The notes under the pieces were generated by a model. It was not told the DNA's origin and did not search any database. It saw only the letters and a program-made list of their open reading frames with translations. Source: Streptomyces solincola (GTDB taxonomy: Bacteria; Actinomycetota; Actinomycetes; Streptomycetales; Streptomycetaceae). Taken from it: 48,470 bases of DNA. Where the stretch lies: NCBI RefSeq assembly GCF_002982015.1, contig NZ_PVLV01000074.1, positions 1 through 48,470 on the forward strand. Direction: 5' to 3'. Shown piece after piece: positions 1 through 7,550 of this stretch. The position numbers and the translations under genes are program-made. Position 1 is the stretch's first letter; every line of letters starts with the position of its first letter.

Positions 1-93
1 CTCCCCCCCTGCCGGAGACGCGCTGACGCGGAGCCGCCCGCGTCGCCACTCCCGGCGGATGAGGATCCGCGCACGCCACCCTGCGCAGATAAA

Positions 94-122
94 CGGACAT
101 ATCGCCCACCACTTGCTACGTT
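94..122 (+). promoter_or_regulatory. candidate leaderless promoter of the SEDS gene
   Basis: A weak -35 (CGGACA, 94-99) lies 17 bases before a -10-like TACGTT (117-122), and the ATG follows after exactly 6 bases. No Shine-Dalgarno sequence precedes the ATG, so transcription would start at or next to the start codon. The assignment is inferred from spacing. The rest of 1-128 shows no gene; the reading frame that opens at 59 is out of frame with the SEDS protein and has no homologous content until 1562. Confidence 0.45.
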
Positions 123-128
123 CCCGGC

Positions 129-1565
129 ATGACCGCCACCGGGCCCGCCGGCCGCCCCACCGGAAACCCCGCCGCCGTGTCCGGTGGGGCGGGTGGGCGG
201 CGCGGGGTGGAGCTGTGCCTGCTCGTCGGCGCGGTGCTGATCTCCGTGTACGGCTATGTCGCCGTGGGGCTGGCGCACGACGGGGCGGTGCCGCCGGACG
301 CGGCCGGGTACGGGGCCGGGCTCGGGCTGCTGGCGCTGCTGGCGCACGGCGCGGTCCGGGTGCGCGCCCGCCACGCCGACCCGCTGCTGCTGCCGATCGC
401 GGTGCTGCTCAACGGCCTCGGCCTGGTGCTGATCTACCGGCTGGACCTGGAGACCCCCGGCGACCGGGCCGCGCCCGCCCAGTTGGTGTGGTCCACGCTC
501 GGCGTCGGGCTGTTCATCGCGGTGGTGGCGGCGCTGCGCGACCACCGCACGCTCCAGCGGTACGCGTACGTCTGCGGCGCGGCCGCGCTGCTGCTGCTCG
601 CCGCGCCGATCGGCTTCCCCGAGGTGAACGGGGCCCGGATCTGGATCCGGTTCGGGCCGCTGTCGTTCCAGCCGGGCGAGTTCGCCAAGGTGCTGCTGGC
701 CGTCTTCTTCGCCGCCTATCTGGCCGCCAACCGGGACGCGCTGGCCGCGCGCGTGCACCGGAGCGTGCCGGTGCTGGCCGGCGGCGCGGCCCGGGAGCGG
801 CGGATGCGGCTGCCGGCCGGCCGGGTGCTCGGACCGGTGGTGACCATCTGGCTGGTCAGCGTGGGGGTGCTGGTGTTGGAGCGGGACCTCGGCACGTCCC
901 TCCTCTTCTTCGGGATGTTCGTGGTGGTGCTGTACGCGGCGACCGGGCGGGCGAGCTGGGTGGCGATCGGGCTGCTGCTGGCCTCGGCCGGCGCGTTCGC
1001 CGTCGGCAGCGTCGAGCCGCATGTGCACGGCCGGGTGGAGGACTGGCTGCACCCCTTCGCGTCCATCGAGGCGGGCCGGGGGCCGGACCAACTGGCCCAG
1101 TCGCTCTTCGCGTTCGCCGCCGGCGGGATGCTGGGCGCGGGGCTCGGCCGGGGCGAGTCGGTGCTCATCGGCTTCGCCGCCAAGTCCGACTTCATCCTGG
1201 CGACCGCCGGGGAGGAGCTGGGACTGGTCGGGCTGACCGCGCTGTTCCTGCTGTACGCGCTGTTCGTGGCGCGCGGCTACCGCACCGCGCTGTCGCTGCG
1301 CGACCCGTTCGGACGGCTGCTGGCCACCGGGCTGGCCACCGTCCCGGCGCTCCAGGTGTTCGTGATCGCGGGCGGGGTGATGGGGCTGATCCCGCTGACC
1401 GGGATGGCGATGCCGTTCCTGGCGCAGGGCGGCTCGTCGGTGGTGACCAACTGGATCATCGTGGCGCTGCTGGTGCGGGTCAGCGACTCGGCCCGCGCCC
1501 CGGATCCGCCGCCCACCCTCGCCGGCCTCCCCGACCGGGTGCCCGCGGGGGAGGTCCCGCGGTGA
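129..1565 (+). CDS. FtsW/RodA/SpoVE-family (SEDS) peptidoglycan glycosyltransferase
   Basis: This 478-residue polytopic membrane protein belongs to the SEDS family, which polymerises lipid II into glycan strands with a partner class B PBP. Hydrophobic segments run from about residue 30 to 455. Family signatures are visible: NGARIWIRFGPLSFQPGEFAK near residues 165-185, ERDLGTSLLFF near 250, and the C-terminal GMAMPFLAQGGSS near 425-440. The stop overlaps the GTG of the PBP gene by four bases, so the pair is probably translationally coupled and acts as one synthase. Streptomyces carry several SEDS/bPBP pairs; which process this one serves (division, sporulation or other) cannot be read from the sequence. 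The start is the ATG 6 bases after a -10-like hexamer; there is no SD. Confidence 0.93.
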   Translation: MTATGPAGRPTGNPAAVSGGAGGRRGVELCLLVGAVLISVYGYVAVGLAHDGAVPPDAAGYGAGLGLLALLAHGAVRVRARHADPLLLPIAVLLNGLGLVLIYRLDLETPGDRAAPAQLVWSTLGVGLFIAVVAALRDHRTLQRYAYVCGAAALLLLAAPIGFPEVNGARIWIRFGPLSFQPGEFAKVLLAVFFAAYLAANRDALAARVHRSVPVLAGGAARERRMRLPAGRVLGPVVTIWLVSVGVLVLERDLGTSLLFFGMFVVVLYAATGRASWVAIGLLLASAGAFAVGSVEPHVHGRVEDWLHPFASIEAGRGPDQLAQSLFAFAAGGMLGAGLGRGESVLIGFAAKSDFILATAGEELGLVGLTALFLLYALFVARGYRTALSLRDPFGRLLATGLATVPALQVFVIAGGVMGLIPLTGMAMPFLAQGGSSVVTNWIIVALLVRVSDSARAPDPPPTLAGLPDRVPAGEVPR

Positions 1566-3022
1566 TCCCCTGCATCCGGCGCGCCGCCGCGCTGTGCCTG
1601 CTGCTGCTGGCCGCGCTGCTGGTCAACGCCGTCCGGGTGCAGCTCGTCGACGCGCCCGAGCTGGACCGCAACCCGGCCAACCGCCGCCCCGCGCTGGCCC
1701 GTTACGCCGAACCGCGCGGGGACATCCTGGTCGGCGGGCGGCCGGTCACCGGCTCCCGGGACACCGGCGGGAGGCTGCGGCACGAGCGGACCTACACCGA
1801 CGGGCCGCTGTACGCGCCGGTCACCGGCTACGCCTCGCAGACCTACGGCACCACCCTGCTGGAGCACACCGAGGACGGCATCCTGGCCGGGACCAGCGCG
1901 ATGCTCACCGCGCTGCCGCTGTGGCGCGACCTGAGCCGGTTCCGGCCGCCCGGCGGGACCGTCCACACCACCGTCCGCGAGCAGCTCCAGCGCATCGCGT
2001 ACGAGGGGCTGCGCGGCAAGCGCGGCGCGGTCGCCGCGCTCGACCCGTCCGACGGCCGGATCCTCGCCCTGGTGACCAGCCCGTCCTACGACCCCTCGGT
2101 GCTCTCCGGCACGGGGAAGGCGGCGAGCGGGGCGTGGGCGCGGCTGAACGCCCGTACCGACCAGCCGATGCTCAACCGGGCGCTGCGGCAGACGTATCCG
2201 CCCGGCTCCACCTTCAAGATCGTGACGGCGGCGGCGGCGCTGGAGTCGGGGGCGGTGGAGGACCCGGACGCCCCGAGCGGCGTCCCCGAGCCGTATCTGC
2301 TGCCGGGCACTCGCACCCGGCTGCCGAACGAGGCGGCCGGCTGCGGCGACGCCTCCCTCGCCTACGCGGTCCGCTGGTCGTGCAACACGGTGATGGCGCA
2401 GTTGGGGGTGCGGGTGGGCCTGGCCGGGATGCGGGAGGCGGCGGGCCGGTTCGGCTTCAACGACGCCTCGCTGCGGGTGCCCTCGGCGGTGGCCCGCTCC
2501 AATTTCGACGACGACCTGACCGTGGACCGCCTGGCGCTGTCGTCGATCGGCCAGTACGACACCCGGGCCACCCCGCTCCAGATGGCGATGGTGGCGGCGG
2601 CGGTCGCGCACGAGGGCGAGATCGCCCACCCGTACCTGGTGGAGCGGACCACGACGGCCGACGGCGACACCGTACGGCGGCATGTGCGCACCTCGTACCG
2701 GCGGGCGATGAGCCCGTCGACCGCCCGGGTGCTCCAGCGGCTGATGGTGGAGGCGGTGGAGCGCGGCTCCGGCAAGCGGGCGGCGATCCCGGGCGTGGTC
2801 GTCGGCGGCAAGACCGGCACCGCCCAGCACGGCATGGACAACATCGGCACCCCGTACGCCTGGTTCATCGGCTGGGCGAAGCGCCCGGACGAGGTCCGCC
2901 CGGCGGTGGCGGTGGCGGTGGTGGTGGAGGACGCGGCGGCCAAGCGGCAGGACATCAGCGGCGGCGGCAGCGCGGCCCCGATCGCCCGGGCGGTGATGGC
3001 GGCGGCGCTGGGCGACCGCTGA
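1562..3022 (+). CDS. class B penicillin-binding protein (transpeptidase)
   Basis: This is a 486-residue D,D-transpeptidase that cross-links peptidoglycan, anchored by an N-terminal membrane segment (about residues 5-22). The three active-site motifs are present: STFK with nucleophile Ser216, SCN from Ser273, and KTG from Lys417. It is shorter than FtsI-type PBPs and resembles the PBPA-like class that pairs with FtsW/RodA proteins in actinobacteria. GTG at 1562 is chosen because it overlaps the upstream stop (GTGA) and gives a protein beginning directly with the membrane anchor; the open frame reaches back to 59, but that part lies antiparallel-free inside the SEDS gene and is not coding. A short hairpin follows the stop. 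Confidence 0.93.
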   Translation: MIPCIRRAAALCLLLLAALLVNAVRVQLVDAPELDRNPANRRPALARYAEPRGDILVGGRPVTGSRDTGGRLRHERTYTDGPLYAPVTGYASQTYGTTLLEHTEDGILAGTSAMLTALPLWRDLSRFRPPGGTVHTTVREQLQRIAYEGLRGKRGAVAALDPSDGRILALVTSPSYDPSVLSGTGKAASGAWARLNARTDQPMLNRALRQTYPPGSTFKIVTAAAALESGAVEDPDAPSGVPEPYLLPGTRTRLPNEAAGCGDASLAYAVRWSCNTVMAQLGVRVGLAGMREAAGRFGFNDASLRVPSAVARSNFDDDLTVDRLALSSIGQYDTRATPLQMAMVAAAVAHEGEIAHPYLVERTTTADGDTVRRHVRTSYRRAMSPSTARVLQRLMVEAVERGSGKRAAIPGVVVGGKTGTAQHGMDNIGTPYAWFIGWAKRPDEVRPAVAVAVVVEDAAAKRQDISGGGSAAPIARAVMAAALGDR

Positions 3023-3025
3023 CGA

Positions 3026-3040
3026 GCCCTCGCGGAGGGC
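3026..3040. terminator. short hairpin between convergent genes
   Basis: GCCCTC and GAGGGC form a 6-bp stem around a 3-base loop just after the PBP stop, followed by GGGTTT. It lies in the 23-base gap between convergent genes and could serve both strands. The stem is short, so function is uncertain. Confidence 0.4.
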
Positions 3041-3045
3041 GGGTT

Positions 3046-3945
3046 TCAGCCGATCGGGGTGCGGACCTCCGCGCGTATCGCCACGGTCCGCTCCGCCGCC
3101 TCCGCCAGGTCGAAGTCGCCGGCCTGGGCGTCGGTCGCGGCGGTGTCCATGAAGGCCACGCCGGCGACGGTGTTGGCGTCGCCCCAGGCGCACATGGGGA
3201 ACAGCACGGGCGAGCCGTCCGCTCCCTCGGCGGACAGCACCGCGCACTCGATGGCGGTGTCGGAGCCGGTCGGGGTGACGTCCTCGGCGGGCTTGGCCAC
3301 GGTGGCGTTCTCGGCGGTGGCCGCGCCCCGCAGCACCGAACCCCGCTCCAGGTGGGGCTTCTTGACCTGCCCGTGGAACCCGGAGAGGACGATGACCTTG
3401 CCGCCCTGCTCGCCCTGGGCGGTGTACTGGCCGATCGCGGCGCCGTCCGCCCGGGTGTCGGCGGAGGTCTTCCCGGTCAGGGCCGCGCCCTCGGTGCCGC
3501 TGAGATCCTGGAGCAGCGTGTACTCGCCGTCCAGCAGGGACTTGGGCACGGTCAGCTTGTACTCGGCCTTCGGGAAGGCCCCTGAGGAGGACACTCCGCC
3601 CACCCCGTCGGCGATCGACTTCACGCCGTAGCCGAGGGCGCCCAGCACCACCAGTCCGCCGATGACCAGCAGCGCCACCGTGCCGCCCCGCCCCTTGCGC
3701 GGCGGCGGCTGCTGTCCGTAGGGCCCCGGGTGCCCGTACCCGTGGCCCACCGGCTGCGGCTGCCCGTAACCTCCGGGCTGGGGCTGACCGTGCCCCCCGG
3801 GCTGGGGCTGCCCGTAACCTCCGGGCTGGGGCTGACCGTGCCCCCCGGGCTGGGGCTGCCCGTAACCTCCGGGCTGGGGCTGACCGGCGGGGTACGGGCC
3901 GTAGGGGCCGGTCGGCTGATGGGGCGGCGGAGGCGGCATGCTCAT
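3046..3945 (-). CDS. single-pass membrane protein with Pro/Gly/Gln repeat N terminus
   Basis: This 299-residue protein has three parts. Residues 1-80 are a disordered, cytoplasmic-looking region built from alternating GQPQPGGY and GQPQPGGH octads. One transmembrane segment (about 86-108, VALLVIGGLVVLGALGYGV) follows. The remaining ~190 residues are a soluble, presumably extracytoplasmic domain of no recognised family. A negatively charged, Gly/Ala-rich secreted domain after a Pro-rich cytoplasmic tail is a common Streptomyces layout, but no function can be assigned. The ATG at 3945 sits 6 bases after TAACCT with no SD; an alternative in-frame ATG lies two codons later. Confidence 0.8.
   Translation of the reverse strand: MSMPPPPPHQPTGPYGPYPAGQPQPGGYGQPQPGGHGQPQPGGYGQPQPGGHGQPQPGGYGQPQPVGHGYGHPGPYGQQPPPRKGRGGTVALLVIGGLVVLGALGYGVKSIADGVGGVSSSGAFPKAEYKLTVPKSLLDGEYTLLQDLSGTEGAALTGKTSADTRADGAAIGQYTAQGEQGGKVIVLSGFHGQVKKPHLERGSVLRGAATAENATVAKPAEDVTPTGSDTAIECAVLSAEGADGSPVLFPMCAWGDANTVAGVAFMDTAATDAQAGDFDLAEAAERTVAIRAEVRTPIG
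3760..3879. repeat. five tandem 24-bp repeats of two alternating types
   Basis: Five consecutive 24-bp units (3760-3783, 3784-3807, 3808-3831, 3832-3855, 3856-3879) alternate between a CTGCCCGTAACCTCC type and a CTGACCGTGCCCCCC type, each ending GGGCTGGGG. They encode the alternating Tyr and His octads of the membrane protein on the minus strand. Near-identity within each type points to recent expansion as 48-bp pairs. Confidence 0.95.
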
Positions 3946-3951
3946 GCCGTC

Positions 3952-3957
3952 AGGTTA
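3952..3957 (-). promoter_or_regulatory. candidate -10 element, leaderless start of the repeat membrane protein
   Basis: On the minus strand TAACCT is followed by 6 bases and then the ATG at 3945. There is no SD. No convincing -35 was found. Confidence 0.4.
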
Positions 3958-4011
3958 TGTGACGGGGCGGCGCGCCTGACCTCACCCGTCCGAGTGGACG
4001 CCGCACAGGCA

Positions 4012-4043
4012 TTGACGCGCTTGCTGACGGGCAGTCTTATAAG
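4012..4043 (+). promoter_or_regulatory. candidate promoter of the AurF-like gene
   Basis: A TTGACG (4012-4017) matches the -35 consensus well. The best -10 candidates downstream are TCTTAT (4035-4040, spacing 17) and TTATAA (4037-4042, spacing 19). This AT-rich patch is unusual for the region and lies ahead of an SD (GAGGT) that precedes the ATG at 4087. Confidence 0.45.
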
Positions 4044-4086
4044 AGGTGACCGCTGGTAACGCGACTCGACGCGAGGTGCCTTCGAC

Positions 4087-5022
4087 ATGACCGCCGTGAC
4101 CGAACGGGACGTCCGCCTGCTCAGCGACGCACTCGGGCCGCTCCGGGACCGCGAGCAGGTCGCGGCCCGCCTGCTGGAGGCGTCCGCCAAGCACTCCTTC
4201 GACCCGGACAAGGACCTGGACTGGGACACCCCGCCCGAGCCCGACAAGTGGTCCTGGCCACCGGAGCTGGTCTCCCTCTACGGCACCCCGCTGTGGCGGC
4301 GGATGTCCGAGGAGCAGCGGATGGACCTGGCCCGGCACGAGGCCGCCTCGCTCGCCTCGCTGGGCATCTGGTTCGAGATCATCCTGATGCAGCTGCTGGT
4401 CCGCCACATCTACGACAAGTCGGTGACCAGCAACCACGTGCGCTACGCGCTCACCGAGATCGCCGACGAGTGCCGGCACTCGATGATGTTCGCCCGCATG
4501 ATCCAGTACGGCGGCGCCCCGGCGTACCAGGTGCCGCGGGTCTACCACAACCTCGCCCGGGTCCTGAAGACGGTCTCCACCACCCCCGGTTCGTTCGCCT
4601 CGACCCTGCTCGGCGAGGAGATCCTGGACTGGATGCAGCGGCTCACCTTCCCCGACGAGCGGGTGCAGCCCCTGGTGCGCGGGGTGACCCGCATCCACGT
4701 CGTGGAAGAGGCCCGGCACGTGCGCTACGCCCGCGAGGAGCTGCGCCGCCAGATGGTCACCGCCCCGCGCTGGGAGCAGGAGCTGACCAGGCTGAGCTGC
4801 GGGCAGGCCGCGCAGGTCTTCTCCGTCTGCTTCATCAACCCGCAGGTGTACGAGAACGTGGGCCTGGACCGCCGGGAGGCGCTGGCCAACGTCAAGGAGA
4901 GCGGCCACCGCCGGGAGGTCATGCAGTCCGGCGCGAAGCGGCTGACCGACTTCCTGGACGACATCGGCGTGCTGCGCGGTCCGGGCCGCCGGATGTGGCG
5001 CAGGTCCGGGCTGCTGGCCTGA
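4087..5022 (+). CDS. AurF-type diiron oxygenase (p-aminobenzoate N-oxygenase family)
   Basis: This 311-residue protein looks like a helical non-haem diiron oxygenase of the AurF family, whose characterised members oxidise aryl amines to nitro groups. Candidate metal ligands are visible: Glu85 (RHEAA), Glu128 and His131 (ECRH), Glu208 and His211 (EARH), the ExxH pairs typical of the fold. Length matches the family (about 300-340). The GAGGT SD 9 bases before ATG 4087 supports the start. A TetR regulator follows after 39 bases on the same strand and may control it. There is no obvious biosynthetic cluster around it, so the substrate is unknown; many Streptomyces carry such a stand-alone copy. 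Confidence 0.85.
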   Translation: MTAVTERDVRLLSDALGPLRDREQVAARLLEASAKHSFDPDKDLDWDTPPEPDKWSWPPELVSLYGTPLWRRMSEEQRMDLARHEAASLASLGIWFEIILMQLLVRHIYDKSVTSNHVRYALTEIADECRHSMMFARMIQYGGAPAYQVPRVYHNLARVLKTVSTTPGSFASTLLGEEILDWMQRLTFPDERVQPLVRGVTRIHVVEEARHVRYAREELRRQMVTAPRWEQELTRLSCGQAAQVFSVCFINPQVYENVGLDRREALANVKESGHRREVMQSGAKRLTDFLDDIGVLRGPGRRMWRRSGLLA

Positions 5023-5049
5023 CCCGCTCCCCCTCCCCCGGACCGGGGT

Positions 5050-5055
5050 TACGCT
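5050..5055 (+). promoter_or_regulatory. candidate -10 element, leaderless start of the TetR gene
   Basis: TACGCT is followed by 6 bases and the ATG at 5062, without an SD. It suggests a promoter of its own inside the 39-base gap after the oxygenase gene. No clear -35 was identified. Confidence 0.4.
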
Positions 5056-5061
5056 GCGGAC

Positions 5062-5784
5062 ATGACCAGTGCCGCCACCCCCGCCTACCGCCGGCTCAGC
5101 GTGCAGGAGCGCCGCCGGCAACTGCTCGGGGTGGCGCTGTCCCTCTTCGCGCACCGCCCGCCCGAGGAGGTCTCGCTCGACGTCGTCGCCGAGGCGGCCG
5201 GGGTGTCGCGCCCGCTGGTCTACCGCTACTTCCCCGGCGGCAAGCAGGAGTTGTACGAGGCGGCGCTGCGCTCGGCCGCCGACCGGCTGGAGCTGTGCTT
5301 CGCCGAGCCGCCCGCCGGGCCGCCCACCGAGCGGCTGACCCGGGTGCTCGACCGCTACCTCGCCTTCGTGGACGAGCACGACGCCGGCTTCAGCGCCCTG
5401 CTGCGCGGCGGCAGCGTGGTGGAGACCTCCCGGACCACCGCCATCGTGGACGGGGTGCGCCGGGCCGCCGCCGGGCAGATCCTGCTCCACCTGGGCGTCC
5501 CCTCCCCCGGCCCGCGCCTGCGGATGATGGTGCGCACCTGGATCGCCTCGGTGGAGGCCGCCTCCCTGATCTGGCTGGACGAGGGCAAGCCGCCACCGGT
5601 CGCCGCCCTGCGCGGCTGGCTGGTGGACCATCTGGTGGCGCTGCTCACCGCGACCGCGGCGACCGACCCGGAGACGGCCGCGGTGCTGGCCGCGCTGCTC
5701 GCCCGGGAGTCGCCGGACGGCCCGGTCGGCACCCTGGCCCGGCGGGTGCTCCCCGTCGTCGCCGACGGCGCCCGCCTGCTGTGA
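5062..5784 (+). CDS. TetR-family transcriptional regulator
   Basis: The 240-residue protein has an N-terminal TetR helix-turn-helix (about residues 12-58, with VSLDVVAEAAGVSRPLVYRYF as the recognisable core) and a helical C-terminal ligand domain of about 170 residues. TetR proteins usually repress their own and neighbouring genes and release DNA on binding a small molecule. The same-strand position directly after the AurF-like oxygenase makes that gene a likely target, which is inference from context. Confidence 0.88.
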   Translation: MTSAATPAYRRLSVQERRRQLLGVALSLFAHRPPEEVSLDVVAEAAGVSRPLVYRYFPGGKQELYEAALRSAADRLELCFAEPPAGPPTERLTRVLDRYLAFVDEHDAGFSALLRGGSVVETSRTTAIVDGVRRAAAGQILLHLGVPSPGPRLRMMVRTWIASVEAASLIWLDEGKPPPVAALRGWLVDHLVALLTATAATDPETAAVLAALLARESPDGPVGTLARRVLPVVADGARLL

Positions 5785-5808
5785 CGCGGGAGGGGTGACA
5801 CTGGAGGG

Positions 5809-6117
5809 GTGCGAAGCGAGAACACGCCCTTCCGTGGCGGCCCCTTGGACGGCCGGGTCCTGCCGGTGCTGACCGGGCCCACCGGCCACCCGCCGGCCTG
5901 GTACACCGTGCCCGTGCCCGCCGAGGACGGCGGCCCGCCCACCGTGCTCGCCTACCGCCGGGTCCCGGCCGGCCACACCCGCCGGCTCGGGCTGCGCCGG
6001 GGCTGGACGTACGAGTACGCCCCCGAAGGGCGCCCACCGAGGGAGATCCGCTGGCCCTGGTCGAAGCCGAAGGACGGCGGCCCGGGCGGAGGGTCCGGCG
6101 GGGCCCCGCGGGAGTGA
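5809..6117 (+). CDS. small conserved-looking hypothetical protein
   Basis: This 102-residue protein is rich in Pro, Gly and Arg, contains a YEYAPEGRPP segment near residue 70, and ends in a Gly/Pro-rich tail. It has no membrane segment or signal peptide and no family I recognise. The GTG at 5809 follows GACACT by 6 bases; GGAGGGG abuts it too closely to act as an SD. Codon use is typical of real genes here (G/C in third positions), and no competing frame explains the stretch. Confidence 0.6.
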   Translation: MRSENTPFRGGPLDGRVLPVLTGPTGHPPAWYTVPVPAEDGGPPTVLAYRRVPAGHTRRLGLRRGWTYEYAPEGRPPREIRWPWSKPKDGGPGGGSGGAPRE

Positions 6118-6206
6118 CCGCCGTGGGCCGGACGGCGTAGTCCCGAGCCGGTCATATGATCATCCGCCGCCTTCGCGCGCATCATCCGTGCGGAGGTGGT
6201 GACGTC

Positions 6207-7541
6207 ATGCCAGGAAGGCTGCTGCGGGCGGTCTGCGCGCTCGCGCTGGCGGCGACCCTGCCGGCCGTCCCCGCGACGGCGACCCCCCGGATGCCGGAAC
6301 CGGAACCGGCGGCGACGGCCGGCGCTCCCTCGGGGGCGGCGGCCGGGCCGGAGGGTCCGGAGGCGGAGACCGGGCCGGAGGGTCCGGACGCCGGCACGGA
6401 GCCGGAGGGTGCGGACGCGGGCACGGAGCCGGAGACCGGGCCGGAGGGTCCGGAGGCGGAGGGCACGGGCACGGCGGCGGGCGCCGGGGCGCCCCTGGCC
6501 GCGCCCGGCACCGTCGCCGGGATGCTGGGGAGGCTGCGCACGCTGTACCAGCAGGCCGAGGAGGCCACCGAGGCGTACAACGCCGCCGAGGAGGAGCTGA
6601 AGACGCTCGGCGGGCAGACCCGCGCGCTCAGCGGCGACCTCGCCCGCACCCGGGAGGCGCTGGCGCGCGGCCGGGCCGAGGCGGGCAGGCTGGCCCGGGC
6701 CCAGTACCAGGGGCGGACCGTCCTCCCTGACGCGCTGCGGCTGCTGTTCTCCCGCGACCCCGACCGGGCGATGACCCAGAACCACGTGGTGCGGCGCGCC
6801 GCCCGGGAGCGGGCCGCGCTGGTCAGGCGGCTGACCAGCGGCGAGAAGCGGGCCGGGGAGCTGGCCACCGCCTCCCGTACCGCCCTGGACCGGGAGCGGG
6901 CGCTCGCCGCCCGGCGCCGGCAGGCCAGGGACGCGGTCACCGCGAGGCTGCGCGAGGTCGAGGGGACGCTCGCCGGGCTGTCGCCCGAGCAGGTGGCCGA
7001 GCTCGCCACCCTGGAGTCCGCGCAGACCGCGGGCGCCCAGCGGGCCCTGGTGGACGCCGGGGAGCTGGACCCGGACAGCGGGGCCGCCCCCTCGGCGACG
7101 GGCGCCCGGGCGGTGGCCTACGCGGCCGAGCAGCTCGGCAAGCCCTACCTGTGGGGCGCGGAGGGGCCCGGCTCGTTCGACTGCTCCGGGCTCACCTCTT
7201 CGGCCTGGGCCGCCGCGGGCCGGGCCATCCCGCGCACCAGCCAGCAGCAGTGGCGCACCCTGCCCCGGGTGCCGCTGCGCTCGCTGCGCCCGGGCGACCT
7301 GGTGGTCTACTTCCCCAAGGCCACCCATGTGGCGCTCTACCTGGGCGACGGCAAGGTCATCCAGGCGCCCCGCCCCGGCGGCCGGGTCAAGGTCTCGCCG
7401 CTGGCGGCGAACCCGCTGCTCGGCGCCGTACGCCCGGATCCGGCGGACCTGCCGCTGGCCGGCTACGCCGCGCCGGAGCTGCCGGCGGGCGCGGCCGACG
7501 GCTCCGACGCCGGATACGACGGCGGCCCCGTCCGGGGCTGA
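6207..7541 (+). CDS. secreted NlpC/P60 cell-wall hydrolase with coiled coil
   Basis: This 444-residue protein is predicted to cleave stem peptides in peptidoglycan, like the RipA/p60 hydrolases. Its parts are a signal peptide (residues 1-26, ending near AVPATATP), an acidic repeat linker with EPEGP/ETGPEGP motifs (about 27-95), a long coiled coil (about 105-285), and an NlpC/P60 domain (about 295-420). Catalytic Cys326 (FDCSGL) and His374 (THVAL) are present. The ATG at 6207 is preferred over an upstream ATG at 6156 because it has a GGAGG SD and starts the signal peptide. It converges with the StyA-like gene, 9 bases away, with no terminator seen. Confidence 0.9.
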   Translation: MPGRLLRAVCALALAATLPAVPATATPRMPEPEPAATAGAPSGAAAGPEGPEAETGPEGPDAGTEPEGADAGTEPETGPEGPEAEGTGTAAGAGAPLAAPGTVAGMLGRLRTLYQQAEEATEAYNAAEEELKTLGGQTRALSGDLARTREALARGRAEAGRLARAQYQGRTVLPDALRLLFSRDPDRAMTQNHVVRRAARERAALVRRLTSGEKRAGELATASRTALDRERALAARRRQARDAVTARLREVEGTLAGLSPEQVAELATLESAQTAGAQRALVDAGELDPDSGAAPSATGARAVAYAAEQLGKPYLWGAEGPGSFDCSGLTSSAWAAAGRAIPRTSQQQWRTLPRVPLRSLRPGDLVVYFPKATHVALYLGDGKVIQAPRPGGRVKVSPLAANPLLGAVRPDPADLPLAGYAAPELPAGAADGSDAGYDGGPVRG

Positions 7542-7550
7542 GGGGGGGCG

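Noticed and set aside
59..1561. Upstream part of the open frame that contains the PBP
   Set aside because: It is Arg/Gly/Ala-rich shadow of the SEDS gene in another frame; the PBP begins at GTG 1562.
3760..3879. CRISPR array
   Set aside because: Units are directly adjacent 24-bp coding repeats without unique spacers.
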